Of a stretch of 39,975 nucleotides of DNA, positions 8,396 through 16,233 are shown piece after piece. The position numbers and the translations under genes were made by a program. The DNA is from SLFT01 sp964493075 (lineage in GTDB: Bacteria; Hydrogenedentota; Hydrogenedentia; Hydrogenedentales; CAITNO01). The first letter of the stretch is position 1. Every line of letters begins with the position of its first letter. The stretch is taken from the NCBI GenBank assembly GCA_964493075.1, contig CAZBNU010000011.1, positions 1 through 39,975 of the forward strand, given 5' to 3'. The notes beneath the pieces were generated by a model. It saw nothing but the letters and a program-made list of their open reading frames with translations, did not search any database and was not told the origin of the DNA.

Positions 8396-8824
8396 ATGAA
8401 GAAGACTGTATTGATGAGCGTTATGGCACTTGCCCTGGTATCAGCGATTGTAACCGGCTGTGCAACAAGCGGCCCTGCCCTCTCGGACGAAGAACTGGTC
8501 AAACTGCAACTGGACAAATGGTCTCAGGGCCTTATAGAGCAAGATATGGAAAAATTCCTGTCCACCGTTTCCGAAAATTTCTCGGCACGCCAGGCACCTG
8601 ACAAAGAGACTTTGGGTGGTTTCATTGAACAGGCCATAGAAGCGGGCTATCTGGAAGAAGCAGAAGTCAGTCTTGAAGACGCGCAGTTCACCATTGAGAA
8701 CGGTGTATGCAGCGTATATCCAGTTGACCTGATGAGTATGGCCGGAAGTGTTGCTGTCGAACTCACCTTCACCAAGGAAGAAGGCGGTTGGCTCGTCACG
8801 GGTATGGACGTTGACGGTATATAA
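8396..8824 (+). CDS. Small lipoprotein with an NTF2/SnoaL-like domain
   Basis: A 142-residue protein. The start at ATG 8396 is chosen because AAGGAGAA (8383-8390) lies just upstream; the earlier ATG 8375 would put the ribosome binding site inside the gene. The signal peptide ends in VTGC with Cys22 as lipid anchor. The remaining about 110 residues (a helix KLQLDKWSQGLIEQDMEKFL, then strands ending GGWLVTGMDVDGI) look like the cone-shaped NTF2/SnoaL/DUF4440 fold, which binds small molecules or acts as an assembly module. No catalytic residues can be assigned. It is transcribed alone, with a strong terminator after it. Confidence 0.75.
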   Translation: MKKTVLMSVMALALVSAIVTGCATSGPALSDEELVKLQLDKWSQGLIEQDMEKFLSTVSENFSARQAPDKETLGGFIEQAIEAGYLEEAEVSLEDAQFTIENGVCSVYPVDLMSMAGSVAVELTFTKEEGGWLVTGMDVDGI

Positions 8825-8841
8825 TTGTATTAAACTATATT

Positions 8842-8880
8842 GCCGGGAAACAGCCTTCAAAGCGGTTTCCCGGCGTTTTT
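8842..8880 (+). terminator. Strong Rho-independent terminator
   Basis: GCCGGGAAAC (8842-8851) pairs perfectly with GTTTCCCGGC (8865-8874), followed by GTTTTT. It begins 17 bases after the lipoprotein stop codon and separates it from the next gene. Confidence 0.9.
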
Positions 8881-8905
8881 ATATTTTTACTTCGGAGATA
8901 CTGTG

Positions 8906-9673
8906 ATGCAAATATGGGTTGCCATGCCGGTTGTAACATTGATTTTCCTCGGCGCTTTCTGTGCCAAAGCAAATGAACTTACAGTGGTAACGTATAACAT
9001 TCACCACGCCGAGGGCACAGATGGAAAACTGGACATTGACCGCATTGCCGAAATAATCAAGTCCTTGAATCCTCATGTTGTTTGTCTACAGGAAGTAGAC
9101 CGCAATCTGCCACGAACAAAGCATAGTGATATGCCAGCCCTTTTTTCCGAAAAACTCGGCATGACTGTCATTTTTGAGCCTAACTTTCAGTTTGACGGCG
9201 GCGACTACGGCAACGCCACATTGACCAGCCTCCCAATCGTAACGCAACGAAATATCGCCCTGCCCAATCCCATCAGCACTGAGCCACGCGGTTGTCTCGT
9301 GGTAACCGTTGAATGGCAGGGTAAGAAAATAGATGTCATGAACACCCATCTTGGGCTTAATGGCCAGGAGCGCCTTGCCCAGGCAGAGGCTATTGTCAAG
9401 GAATTCGGGGAGAACCCCGTTATTCTCGCTGGCGATATGAACGAAAATAGTACTGCGCCTGGAATGCAGGTAATCGTCAAAGAACTTAAGGATACCTTCA
9501 TCAAGAAACCGGAATCCGCCAAAGGCACTATCCCCGCTGGTCTGCCGGTACGCCGTATTGACTTTATTCTGGTGAGCAGCGACTTTACAGTGCTAAGTTC
9601 CAGCATCATTCAAAACGATATTACCCAAGTGGCATCAGACCATCTCCCCTATTGGGTCACCCTAAAGTTTTGA
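8906..9673 (+). CDS. Exported endonuclease/exonuclease/phosphatase (EEP) family protein
   Basis: A 255-residue protein with an N-terminal signal peptide (hydrophobic to about residue 21) and a complete EEP fold: VVTYNIHHAEG at the first strand, the metal ligand in CLQEVDRN, NTHLGLNGQERLAQ, the catalytic LAGDMNEN, RRIDFILVSSDF and the terminal ASDHLPYWVTL. EEP proteins hydrolyse phosphodiesters (nucleic acids, sphingomyelin, inositol phosphates); the substrate here cannot be named, though periplasmic nuclease or phosphatase is likely. The ATG at 8906 follows CGGAGA (8892-8897). The earlier in-frame TTG at 8840 would run through the terminator and is rejected. Confidence 0.85.
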   Translation: MQIWVAMPVVTLIFLGAFCAKANELTVVTYNIHHAEGTDGKLDIDRIAEIIKSLNPHVVCLQEVDRNLPRTKHSDMPALFSEKLGMTVIFEPNFQFDGGDYGNATLTSLPIVTQRNIALPNPISTEPRGCLVVTVEWQGKKIDVMNTHLGLNGQERLAQAEAIVKEFGENPVILAGDMNENSTAPGMQVIVKELKDTFIKKPESAKGTIPAGLPVRRIDFILVSSDFTVLSSSIIQNDITQVASDHLPYWVTLKF

Positions 9674-9687
9674 TAAAATAATACCCC

Positions 9688-9716
9688 TTGTCAACCTGTT
9701 CGCTGTGCGTTATACG
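9688..9716 (+). promoter_or_regulatory. Possible promoter for carA
   Basis: TTGTCA (9688-9693), a 17-base spacer and TATACG (9711-9716). It would give a leader of roughly 90 bases to the carA ATG. The leader includes a GTTACA/TGTAAC inverted repeat (9766-9771 and 9785-9790) of unknown meaning. Confidence 0.4.
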
Positions 9717-9811
9717 TACATCATGATTGCCACGCTTTTTTATTTCGATGCGGAATATGAGATGTGTTACAATCTGCCAAATTCTGTAACCTGAACCATA
9801 GAGAATCAACC

Positions 9812-10924
9812 ATGAAAAAAGCCATACTTGCAATAGAAGACGGAAGCATATTTGAAGGGCGCGCCGTAGGCGCTGAAGGTGAGTCCTCCGGCGAACTGGT
9901 TTTCAATACCAGTATGACCGGCTACCAGGAAATCCTCACAGACCCCTCCTATGCTGGCCAGATAGTAACCATGACCTACCCCCACATCGGCAACTACGGC
10001 GTGAATGCCGATGACGTGGAATCTGAAAAGCCCCATGTGCGGGGGTTTGTTATGCGCGAATGCTGTTTTGAACCCAGCAACTGGCGCGCCACAGAAACCC
10101 TACCCGAATATCTGAAACGCCACAATATTGTCGCCATTGACAACGTGGATACACGCCATATTACGAGACTGTTGCGTACCAAGGGTGCTATGAAAGCCAT
10201 TATCAGCACCACGGACCTTAACCATGAATCCCTGATTAAAAAGGCACGTTCCAGTGCAGACATGGCAGGTAGCGATTTTGTGAAGGATGTTTCCGTCAAC
10301 GACTCCTATGAATGGAACAGCCCGGCGACCTATAAATACCGGGTAGTCGCGATAGATTACGGTATCAAACGGAACATCCTTCGTCTTCTTGAAGAAGCAG
10401 GCTGTGCCGTTACGGTCATGCCCGCCACGGTCACTCCCGAAGAAGTGCTGGCCTTTAATCCGGACGGTGTATTCCTGTCAAATGGCCCTGGCGACCCTGC
10501 GGCTCTTCCCTATGTCTACCCAACAGTTCAGCGCCTGATAGAAAAACAAATACCCATTTTCGGGATATGCCTCGGCCACCAGATACTGGGCCACGCTTTG
10601 GGTGGCAACACTTATAAGCTCAAGTTCGGCCATCGCGGCGGCAACCAGCCCGTTTATAGAACCGAAACAGGAAGGGTCGAGATCACTGCCCAAAACCATG
10701 GATTCGCGGTTGATCCTGCGTCATTGGAAGGCAAGGACGTGGAATTCAGCCACATCCACCTCAACGACAAAACCTGCTCCGGCATGTGCCATAAAACACT
10801 GCCTATTTTCAGTGTACAATACCATCCGGAATCCTCGCCTGGCCCTCACGACAGCCGATACTTGTTTGAAAAGTTCACGCAACTAATGGACGCCTATAAG
10901 GCAAAGCGTGCAGCAACCTGTTAA
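9812..10924 (+). CDS. carA: Carbamoyl-phosphate synthase small subunit (glutaminase)
   Basis: A 370-residue CarA of normal length. The N-terminal domain has FNTSMTGYQEILTDPSYAGQ; the C-terminal class I glutamine amidotransferase has the nucleophile Cys253 in GICLGHQ, with His338 and Glu340 in YHPESSPGPHD. It releases ammonia from glutamine for the large subunit, CarB, which makes carbamoyl phosphate for arginine and pyrimidines. carB is not the next gene, so the two subunits are encoded apart. ATG 9812 matches the family N-terminus (MKKAILAIEDGSIFEG); the ribosome binding site is weak. The next gene follows after 37 bases. Confidence 0.97.
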   Translation: MKKAILAIEDGSIFEGRAVGAEGESSGELVFNTSMTGYQEILTDPSYAGQIVTMTYPHIGNYGVNADDVESEKPHVRGFVMRECCFEPSNWRATETLPEYLKRHNIVAIDNVDTRHITRLLRTKGAMKAIISTTDLNHESLIKKARSSADMAGSDFVKDVSVNDSYEWNSPATYKYRVVAIDYGIKRNILRLLEEAGCAVTVMPATVTPEEVLAFNPDGVFLSNGPGDPAALPYVYPTVQRLIEKQIPIFGICLGHQILGHALGGNTYKLKFGHRGGNQPVYRTETGRVEITAQNHGFAVDPASLEGKDVEFSHIHLNDKTCSGMCHKTLPIFSVQYHPESSPGPHDSRYLFEKFTQLMDAYKAKRAATC

Positions 10925-10961
10925 CAACTGACAACTAATGCCAAACAGGAGATATCCGAAC

Positions 10962-11684
10962 ATGAGTGACTACACTGTTGTTGGTGCGCAAAGTTACAGT
11001 TTTCGCAACTTCGATACAGCAGGTGCCTTGGAGCAACTCGCCAAACTCGGCCTGAATACCATTGAGTTTTGTGGCGTTCATTTTCCTCCCGACCCAGAGA
11101 ACCCTGCGTTAGCTGACATCATTGACATGATTCAGGCCCAACAGGTTTCCGTTCCATGCTACGGCGTTGAAGGCTTTGGCATTGACGCTGCTTCGAACCG
11201 TCGGAAATTCGATCTCGCCCAAAAACTGGGGGCACAATATCTCAGTGCCGACCCGGCCCCGGAATCCTTCGCCAACCTTGAAAAACTGGTTGAGGAATAC
11301 AACATCAAAATCGCCATACACAATCACGGCCCGGGCGCACGCTATGACAAGGCGTCAGACACGTTAAACGCTGTGAGTGCACTGCATCCCTATATTGGCG
11401 CATGCGTAGATACCGGTCATGTACTCCGTTCAGGGGAAGTTCCTCATGAAGTAATTGAACAACTCGGCGAAAGAGTACATTGCCTGCATCTCAAGGACTG
11501 GAAGATCGGCGGCGACGAAGCGGTTATTGGTGAAGGCGATCTTGATCTGATCAAAACGGTAGCCGCGCTACGCGCCATCAATTTTGACGGCTTTATCTGT
11601 ATGGAATTTGAATTGGACCCGGAAGACCCTACGCCGGGAATGAAACGAGGCATGCAAAATTGGATTGACGCTGTAAACGCTTGA
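10962..11684 (+). CDS. Sugar phosphate isomerase/epimerase family protein (AP endonuclease 2 fold)
   Basis: A 240-residue TIM-barrel protein of the xylose isomerase-like/AP-endonuclease-2 family. Typical elements are AQSYSFRNFD at the first strand, LNTIEFCGVHF, NIKIAIHNHGPGAR, GACVDTGHVLRSGEVP, HCLHLKDWK and FICMEFELDPEDP, which carry the His/Asp/Glu metal ligands. Family members interconvert sugars or inositols; the substrate is not predictable. ATG 10962 is preceded by AGGAGA (10947-10952); the upstream ATG 10938 lies before that site. It may be cotranscribed with carA, although the two have no obvious pathway link. It converges on the next gene with five bases between them. Confidence 0.85.
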   Translation: MSDYTVVGAQSYSFRNFDTAGALEQLAKLGLNTIEFCGVHFPPDPENPALADIIDMIQAQQVSVPCYGVEGFGIDAASNRRKFDLAQKLGAQYLSADPAPESFANLEKLVEEYNIKIAIHNHGPGARYDKASDTLNAVSALHPYIGACVDTGHVLRSGEVPHEVIEQLGERVHCLHLKDWKIGGDEAVIGEGDLDLIKTVAALRAINFDGFICMEFELDPEDPTPGMKRGMQNWIDAVNA

Positions 11685-11689
11685 TTCGT

Positions 11690-13198
11690 TTACTTTGACG
11701 CCGTTTCTTCTGTGGCAACGCGCTGCCTGATTTCGGCAATAGCCTGAGCAAGTACAGGATCGCCACCCTGATTAAAAAAGATGTCCAAATTCTCAAGGGT
11801 GAAGGGTGTTCTAATTTCGGGGCGTACCCTGCTTTCCATATCTGCGCCGCTCGCAACGAGGATACCGCCGGCCTCGTCCAGCATTCTGCCCACGGGATAC
11901 GTAATTATATGTCCCCCGGGCATTGTTATTTCATCGCCAATAAACGCATACGATCCCTCTGTGGCAAGAGCGCCTACAACTATCACATGCTCTAATGGGG
12001 CAAGCGTATGCACAATGGCCTGACCGCTGTCCCGTGTATTACGGTGAATGAGAATCGCCACAGGTCCATTAAACACTGGCATGCGTGGCTCCACAATCAA
12101 GCGCTCGCCATCCCGCAATGCAAAACCGCCTTTCTTTTCGTCAAAGGCCACTACATTTCGAAAAAACAATGGCTTTTCTGTGAAGTGTCCGGCAAAGGTT
12201 GCTGCGAGTTCATCCGCACCACCGGTATTGCCACGCAAATCAAAAACAATACCCTCCACGCCAACCTCGATAAAACGTTCTATAATCTTACGAAATGCAC
12301 GGGCGGGAAAAGGCATGGTAAGGGTGGGCGACTGACAATAAACCTTTATGTAGCCAATATTCTCCTCGAGAATACGGCTTTCAAAAGGAGATTCAAATTC
12401 GCTGAAAGGCTTCCCTTGCCGCGTCAGATCCTCCAGACCGCGAAACATATCCCGGCGCGCACGCAAACGCGTACCCCAAAGACTTTCCTGGCCGGGATTC
12501 CGGAACAGTATGGTGGCCTCCGTACCTATAGGAGCACGGGTCAACAACATACATTTCTCAAACAAGGTATATTCGGACGTTGCCGGAGAGCTATCGCTCC
12601 ACAAGACAGAAACAGATTCCAGTGCGTCACGCACTGGCTGACCGTTCCAATCAATAATTTCCGCACCCCAACGTATGCCGGAATGCTCCGCAAAACCATC
12701 TTCCTCCAGATCGCCTACAATCACCCTACCATCATCAAGTGGCAGAATAGAAAGTCCGTAATCCCCGCCAATAGCCGCCTCACGATATACATCAGGTGCC
12801 GTTATCCGCACATATCCATCGGGAATATTGAAAATATATTCTCGCAAAGCCAGATAATAGGCTGCCTCATCCCCACTTTCTTCCGCAGCGACAATACGAG
12901 GCTGATAGACATCGTACAGGGCATCCCAGTCAATCTCCTTCCAGTCGGTCAGGGGATATTCGCGGGAAAGTTTTGCGTGCATGCCGTTGAACGCTTCCGT
13001 CCAGGAAAGACTATAAAAATTTCCTTCCTTGTACCCCTTGAATAATTTAAGTACATCGCCAAAAGTCAACGGCGTGGGCATGGGAACACTAATTTGGGTA
13101 AGGGGAATTGTAGTACGCGCACAACCTAGCACACCACCCACACAGAGAAGGCAGAACAGCAACATGTATATGGCGTTTTTTCTCGATAAACTGAACAT
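11690..13198 (-). CDS. S41 family peptidase-like lipoprotein with a PDZ-like domain
   Basis: A 502-residue protein with a lipobox VLGC (Cys26). Residues about 85-140 resemble the tricorn/CtpA N-terminal cap (IPDGYVRI), 143-245 contain a PDZ-like domain (GLSILPLDDGRVIVGDL, GAEIIDWNGQPV), and 275-460 the S41 core (IGYIKVYCQSP, VFDLRGNTGGADELAATFAGHF, ILIHRNTRDSGQAIVHTL, then ALATEGSYAF). Ser390 in RDSGQ takes the place of the nucleophile usually found in TxSAxE, but the following Ala-Ala-Glu pattern is not kept, so catalytic activity is likely but not assured. Expected location is a periplasmic membrane anchor. The head-to-tail neighbour upstream is the DUF6454-like gene, 137 bases away. Confidence 0.8.
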   Translation of the reverse strand: MFSLSRKNAIYMLLFCLLCVGGVLGCARTTIPLTQISVPMPTPLTFGDVLKLFKGYKEGNFYSLSWTEAFNGMHAKLSREYPLTDWKEIDWDALYDVYQPRIVAAEESGDEAAYYLALREYIFNIPDGYVRITAPDVYREAAIGGDYGLSILPLDDGRVIVGDLEEDGFAEHSGIRWGAEIIDWNGQPVRDALESVSVLWSDSSPATSEYTLFEKCMLLTRAPIGTEATILFRNPGQESLWGTRLRARRDMFRGLEDLTRQGKPFSEFESPFESRILEENIGYIKVYCQSPTLTMPFPARAFRKIIERFIEVGVEGIVFDLRGNTGGADELAATFAGHFTEKPLFFRNVVAFDEKKGGFALRDGERLIVEPRMPVFNGPVAILIHRNTRDSGQAIVHTLAPLEHVIVVGALATEGSYAFIGDEITMPGGHIITYPVGRMLDEAGGILVASGADMESRVRPEIRTPFTLENLDIFFNQGGDPVLAQAIAEIRQRVATEETASK

Positions 13199-13335
13199 AA
13201 ATCACGATTTCCCATGTATCCAATAACACAAAGGTTTAAGAGAATCATATTGTAACACATTCACTGTACTTTTGAAACTCAGAGTTTTGCATTGATACTA
13301 GGAGTATGACATATATGCTTCTCTTTTTATCTGCA

Positions 13336-14235
13336 TCAGTCAGATTCAAAAATATGTATGAAGGACTTTTTATCTTCTGGCACAAAAAAGAAACGCAAGC
13401 CTTCCTCTGATTTTTCCACATAGAAAGGATTTTGTGTCCAGGCTGGCATAACCGGGGCACGAACCGGTACAGGTACCTGATGATGGGCAACGAGTTGGTC
13501 CACATGAACAAGTTCTATACCGCCAAGACGCAGTGATAGCAGGTGCTTCCCCGGTGCGGAATATGTCTGAATTCCACTGCACAGCAGCCAGGGTGTGTCT
13601 GGTATACGCTGCATATCCTGATAATCCACATAATGGTTTCCGTTGGGTTTTATGACAGGATTCTCAGGATCAGCCACTATCCACAGGCCATCCCTTTCTC
13701 TGGTTTCCCAGCGACAAAAATGCCTCGATCCCCAGGTTACCGCCACCAGCAAATTCCTCTCGGGGAAATGGGCTATTGCTCCAAGATGGTCATTGTAACG
13801 AAACACCTCGCGGCTTTCCAGAGTATCGGGAGAAACAGCATAGACAATGGAAGCACTATTGGGACGATATTCGGCTACAGAAACCCAAATGTCCTTGCCG
13901 TCATAGTCAATGCCCCCAGTATGGTACATCTTCCCCTCGCCTAAAGTTGTTTGCCTTAGTAAAACACCAAAACGATCCATTTCAAACAGATGCCCTACTC
14001 CCTGCTCTTTTGCGCGGTCAACCACTTCAACGGAGGACAGGAAAACCCTGTCGTCAACCGCGGTCATTCCCTGAGGATGGAAGGTCTGGAAACCCACCTG
14101 TTGTGTCCCCACTTCCTGCCAATTTGCTCCTTTGCCAAGTTGACGAAACTGCATTTCAAGGGATGTCCCTTCCTCATCTGCCGCCTTCGCAGACAAAGCA
14201 ATTGTAAAGACTATAATGAACAGCCACACTTTCAT
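13336..14235 (-). CDS. Secreted DUF6454-like protein (predicted beta-propeller)
   Basis: A 299-residue protein with a cleavable signal peptide (MKVWLFIIVFTIALSAKA). The body has repeated beta segments: FHPQGMTAVDDRVFLSSVEV, HTGGIDYDGKDIWVSVAEYRP, VYAVSPDTL, DHLGAIAH and VTWGSRHFCRWETRERDG. These match what I remember of DUF6454, an exported propeller-like family with no proven activity; the DHLGAI and WGSR segments are the most telling. The start is taken at 14235, where AAGGG precedes the ATG; the longer frame from 14271 would place the ribosome binding site and a promoter leader inside the protein. It is transcribed divergently from lnt. Confidence 0.65.
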   Translation of the reverse strand: MKVWLFIIVFTIALSAKAADEEGTSLEMQFRQLGKGANWQEVGTQQVGFQTFHPQGMTAVDDRVFLSSVEVVDRAKEQGVGHLFEMDRFGVLLRQTTLGEGKMYHTGGIDYDGKDIWVSVAEYRPNSASIVYAVSPDTLESREVFRYNDHLGAIAHFPERNLLVAVTWGSRHFCRWETRERDGLWIVADPENPVIKPNGNHYVDYQDMQRIPDTPWLLCSGIQTYSAPGKHLLSLRLGGIELVHVDQLVAHHQVPVPVRAPVMPAWTQNPFYVEKSEEGLRFFFVPEDKKSFIHIFESD

Positions 14236-14276
14236 ACATACACCCTTTTTTCTGTTGTAGACACTTGCCAACGTCC

Positions 14277-14285
14277 ATTATAGCA
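14277..14285 (-). promoter_or_regulatory. Extended -10 promoter for the DUF6454-like gene
   Basis: On the minus strand TGC directly precedes TATAAT, giving the extended -10 motif TGnTATAAT, about 42 bases before the start codon at 14235. No good -35 is visible at 16-18 bases, which an extended -10 can tolerate. Confidence 0.45.
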
Positions 14286-14359
14286 GACATTCTTTTTCCG
14301 GAATGACAAAACAACACACTTGACCTGCACCCTGAAAATAGCGCATCATTGCGGACATC

Positions 14360-16051
14360 ATGAAACCATTCTTTTACAAATTACTGCCTGCCATCCTTGC
14401 GGGTATCTTATTGTCGTGGGCGTTCCCCCGTTTTCAGTTTCACTGGCTGGCGTGGATAGCACTGACACCACTGTTCTTCGTGGGAACCCGCTCCACCCCC
14501 CTGTCTGCCGCCGCTTATTTTTTCATCAGCGGCCACCTATTTTACAGTCTTTTGCTGCAGTGGCTCGTTGCCAATATCTTCTGGGCGGGCGGTTGGGCAA
14601 TTCTAGGGCAGCAGTTTTTATGTGCAGCGCTGGCGCTATACTGGGCGGTTACCGGCTATTTGTGGGCCTGGGCACATCAGAGGTCTTCCAGATATGCGGG
14701 GGCACTCTGTCTCGCAGCCTTGTGGTCGGGTATGGAACTGCTTCAGGCGCGACTGTTCACCGGGTTCGGCTGGGGTGCTCTGGGGTATACGCAGGGCGGT
14801 AATTTGCAGGTTGCACAGTTGGCCTCCATTGGCGGGGTTACGCTGATTTCTTTCGTCATTATTTTGGTCAGCGCCCTGATTGCTCTTGCAGTGTCCTCTT
14901 CCGATAACCGCTGGAAACGTATCATCGCCGCCCTGTTGCTTATCATTGCAGCGAATGGAGGCGGCTATCTATTACTTGCCGAAAGCGACTACGATTCCAA
15001 ACCCATGACCGTGGGCGTTATCCAGCCTAACTTTTCCCAGGAAATGAAGTGGGATCCCGCCTATGAAGTTGACATGGTGCAGCGTACGGCACAGTTAAGC
15101 CGCGCCTTGGCATCACGTAACCTGCTTGATTTGCTGGTCTGGCCGGAAGCGCTGGTGGTGCGCCATTACGGCAATCCAACTTTTATGGAAATACTGACCG
15201 ATACGGCACGCAGCACCAACGCCCATATCTTTACAGGGACAGTGCGCGATGAATATGCCACCGGGAAAAGTTACAATTCAAGCGTGCTTATCACCCCGGG
15301 AGAGGTGGAGCCCGAATACTATGACAAAGTGCGTCTAGCTCTGTTCGGCGAGTATATCCCCTTTGAAGAATATCTGCCTTTCATCGGGAATATCGCCTTC
15401 GGCGGGGTTTCCGCAGGGGAAAAGCAAAAGGTTTTTGAGTGTCGAGAACGCATCCTTGGCCCCATTATCTGCTTCGAGGTATTATTTGCCCCCGTGGCAG
15501 AACACCTGCGCAACCTGGGCGCCGATATGCTCGTTGTAGTCACCAACCTCGCGTGGTTCGGCGGTTCCAACGCTATTCCTCAAGAACTGGAAATCGCAAG
15601 AATGCGTGCCATTGAAACACGGCTTCCGATGGTGCACAGCGCAAACACAGGTGTTTCCGGCGTATTTGATCCATACGGACGGTTCAGTGTCGTGCGACAT
15701 ACGGTAGGCGTGCGGGGCGATCTTGTGGATTGGACCGACAAAGTAAGGCCGCAACATGTAATGATGCGACGCTTCGTGGAAGCATTCCCCCTGGCAGCAC
15801 CTGGCTTGCGCATTATCCCTTACGGCCCCGTATTTATTCCCTGGCTGATTGCAGCGCTCGGCATGCTGCTCTTTGCCATCGCCACCCTATCAGGCATGAT
15901 TCCCACCATTGAGTTCGTTGAAGAAAAAAGTAAGCCAAGTCCCAAACCGAAGACAAAAGCAAAAGTTAAAACCGATGACGCGCCCAAACGTCCTCGCAGA
16001 AGAAAAACAGCGGCCGCCAAAATAGAAGACGAGGACGATACGGAAACCTGA
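14360..16051 (+). CDS. lnt: Apolipoprotein N-acyltransferase
   Basis: A 563-residue inner-membrane enzyme that adds the third acyl chain to lipoproteins. The first about 205 residues are hydrophobic with about six membrane segments; residues about 215-490 form the nitrilase-like domain with all three catalytic residues visible: Glu263 in VWPEAL, Lys323 in YYDKVRLALFGEY and Cys371 in IICFEVLF. A last membrane segment lies at about 495-515. After it comes an unusual tail (521-563), rich in Lys, Pro and Arg and ending acidic, which ordinary Lnt proteins lack. Its substrates would include the ankyrin, NTF2-like, S41 and PqiC-like lipoproteins of this window. Monocistronic and convergent with the next operon. 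Confidence 0.96.
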   Translation: MKPFFYKLLPAILAGILLSWAFPRFQFHWLAWIALTPLFFVGTRSTPLSAAAYFFISGHLFYSLLLQWLVANIFWAGGWAILGQQFLCAALALYWAVTGYLWAWAHQRSSRYAGALCLAALWSGMELLQARLFTGFGWGALGYTQGGNLQVAQLASIGGVTLISFVIILVSALIALAVSSSDNRWKRIIAALLLIIAANGGGYLLLAESDYDSKPMTVGVIQPNFSQEMKWDPAYEVDMVQRTAQLSRALASRNLLDLLVWPEALVVRHYGNPTFMEILTDTARSTNAHIFTGTVRDEYATGKSYNSSVLITPGEVEPEYYDKVRLALFGEYIPFEEYLPFIGNIAFGGVSAGEKQKVFECRERILGPIICFEVLFAPVAEHLRNLGADMLVVVTNLAWFGGSNAIPQELEIARMRAIETRLPMVHSANTGVSGVFDPYGRFSVVRHTVGVRGDLVDWTDKVRPQHVMMRRFVEAFPLAAPGLRIIPYGPVFIPWLIAALGMLLFAIATLSGMIPTIEFVEEKSKPSPKPKTKAKVKTDDAPKRPRRRKTAAAKIEDEDDTET

Positions 16052-16077
16052 TAAATAGCGCATTGCATCCTTGGAAT

Positions 16078-16233
16078 TTAGCGGGGATTTTGCGGTCTGT
16101 CGCAGGCGGCAGATGCGCCTTCTTCCTGTCCTTCCGATTTGTTGCGTTCGCATTGCGGTATACAGGCAAAGCAGGTTCCCACGCAAGTTTTCGGTTCTTC
16201 CTCCTGCAGTATCTCTTTTTTACTTTCCTTCAT
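16078..16233 (-). CDS. Small Cys-rich ORF translationally coupled to the DUF2961 gene
   Basis: A 51-codon ORF not recognised as any family. Its ATG (minus strand, 16233) lies inside the last codons of the DUF2961 gene, overlapping it by 14 bases, with GGGGA about 6 bases upstream, as expected for translational coupling. The product is charged (MKESKKEILQEEEPK at the N-terminus), then has four cysteines in TCVGTCFACIPQCERN (Cys17, 21, 24, 28; spacing C-x3-C-x2-C-x3-C) and a fifth near the end (Cys44). No signal peptide or membrane segment is visible. The pattern suggests a metal or Fe-S site, or disulfides if exported some other way. It fills most of the gap to lnt. Coding status is unproven. 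Confidence 0.45.
   Translation of the reverse strand: MKESKKEILQEEEPKTCVGTCFACIPQCERNKSEGQEEGASAACDRPQNPR

Noticed and set aside
12008..13045. Long plus-strand frame of 345 codons opposite the S41 gene
   Set aside because: It lies wholly antisense to a gene with clear lipobox, PDZ and S41 features, and its translation has no recognisable domain or ribosome binding site.
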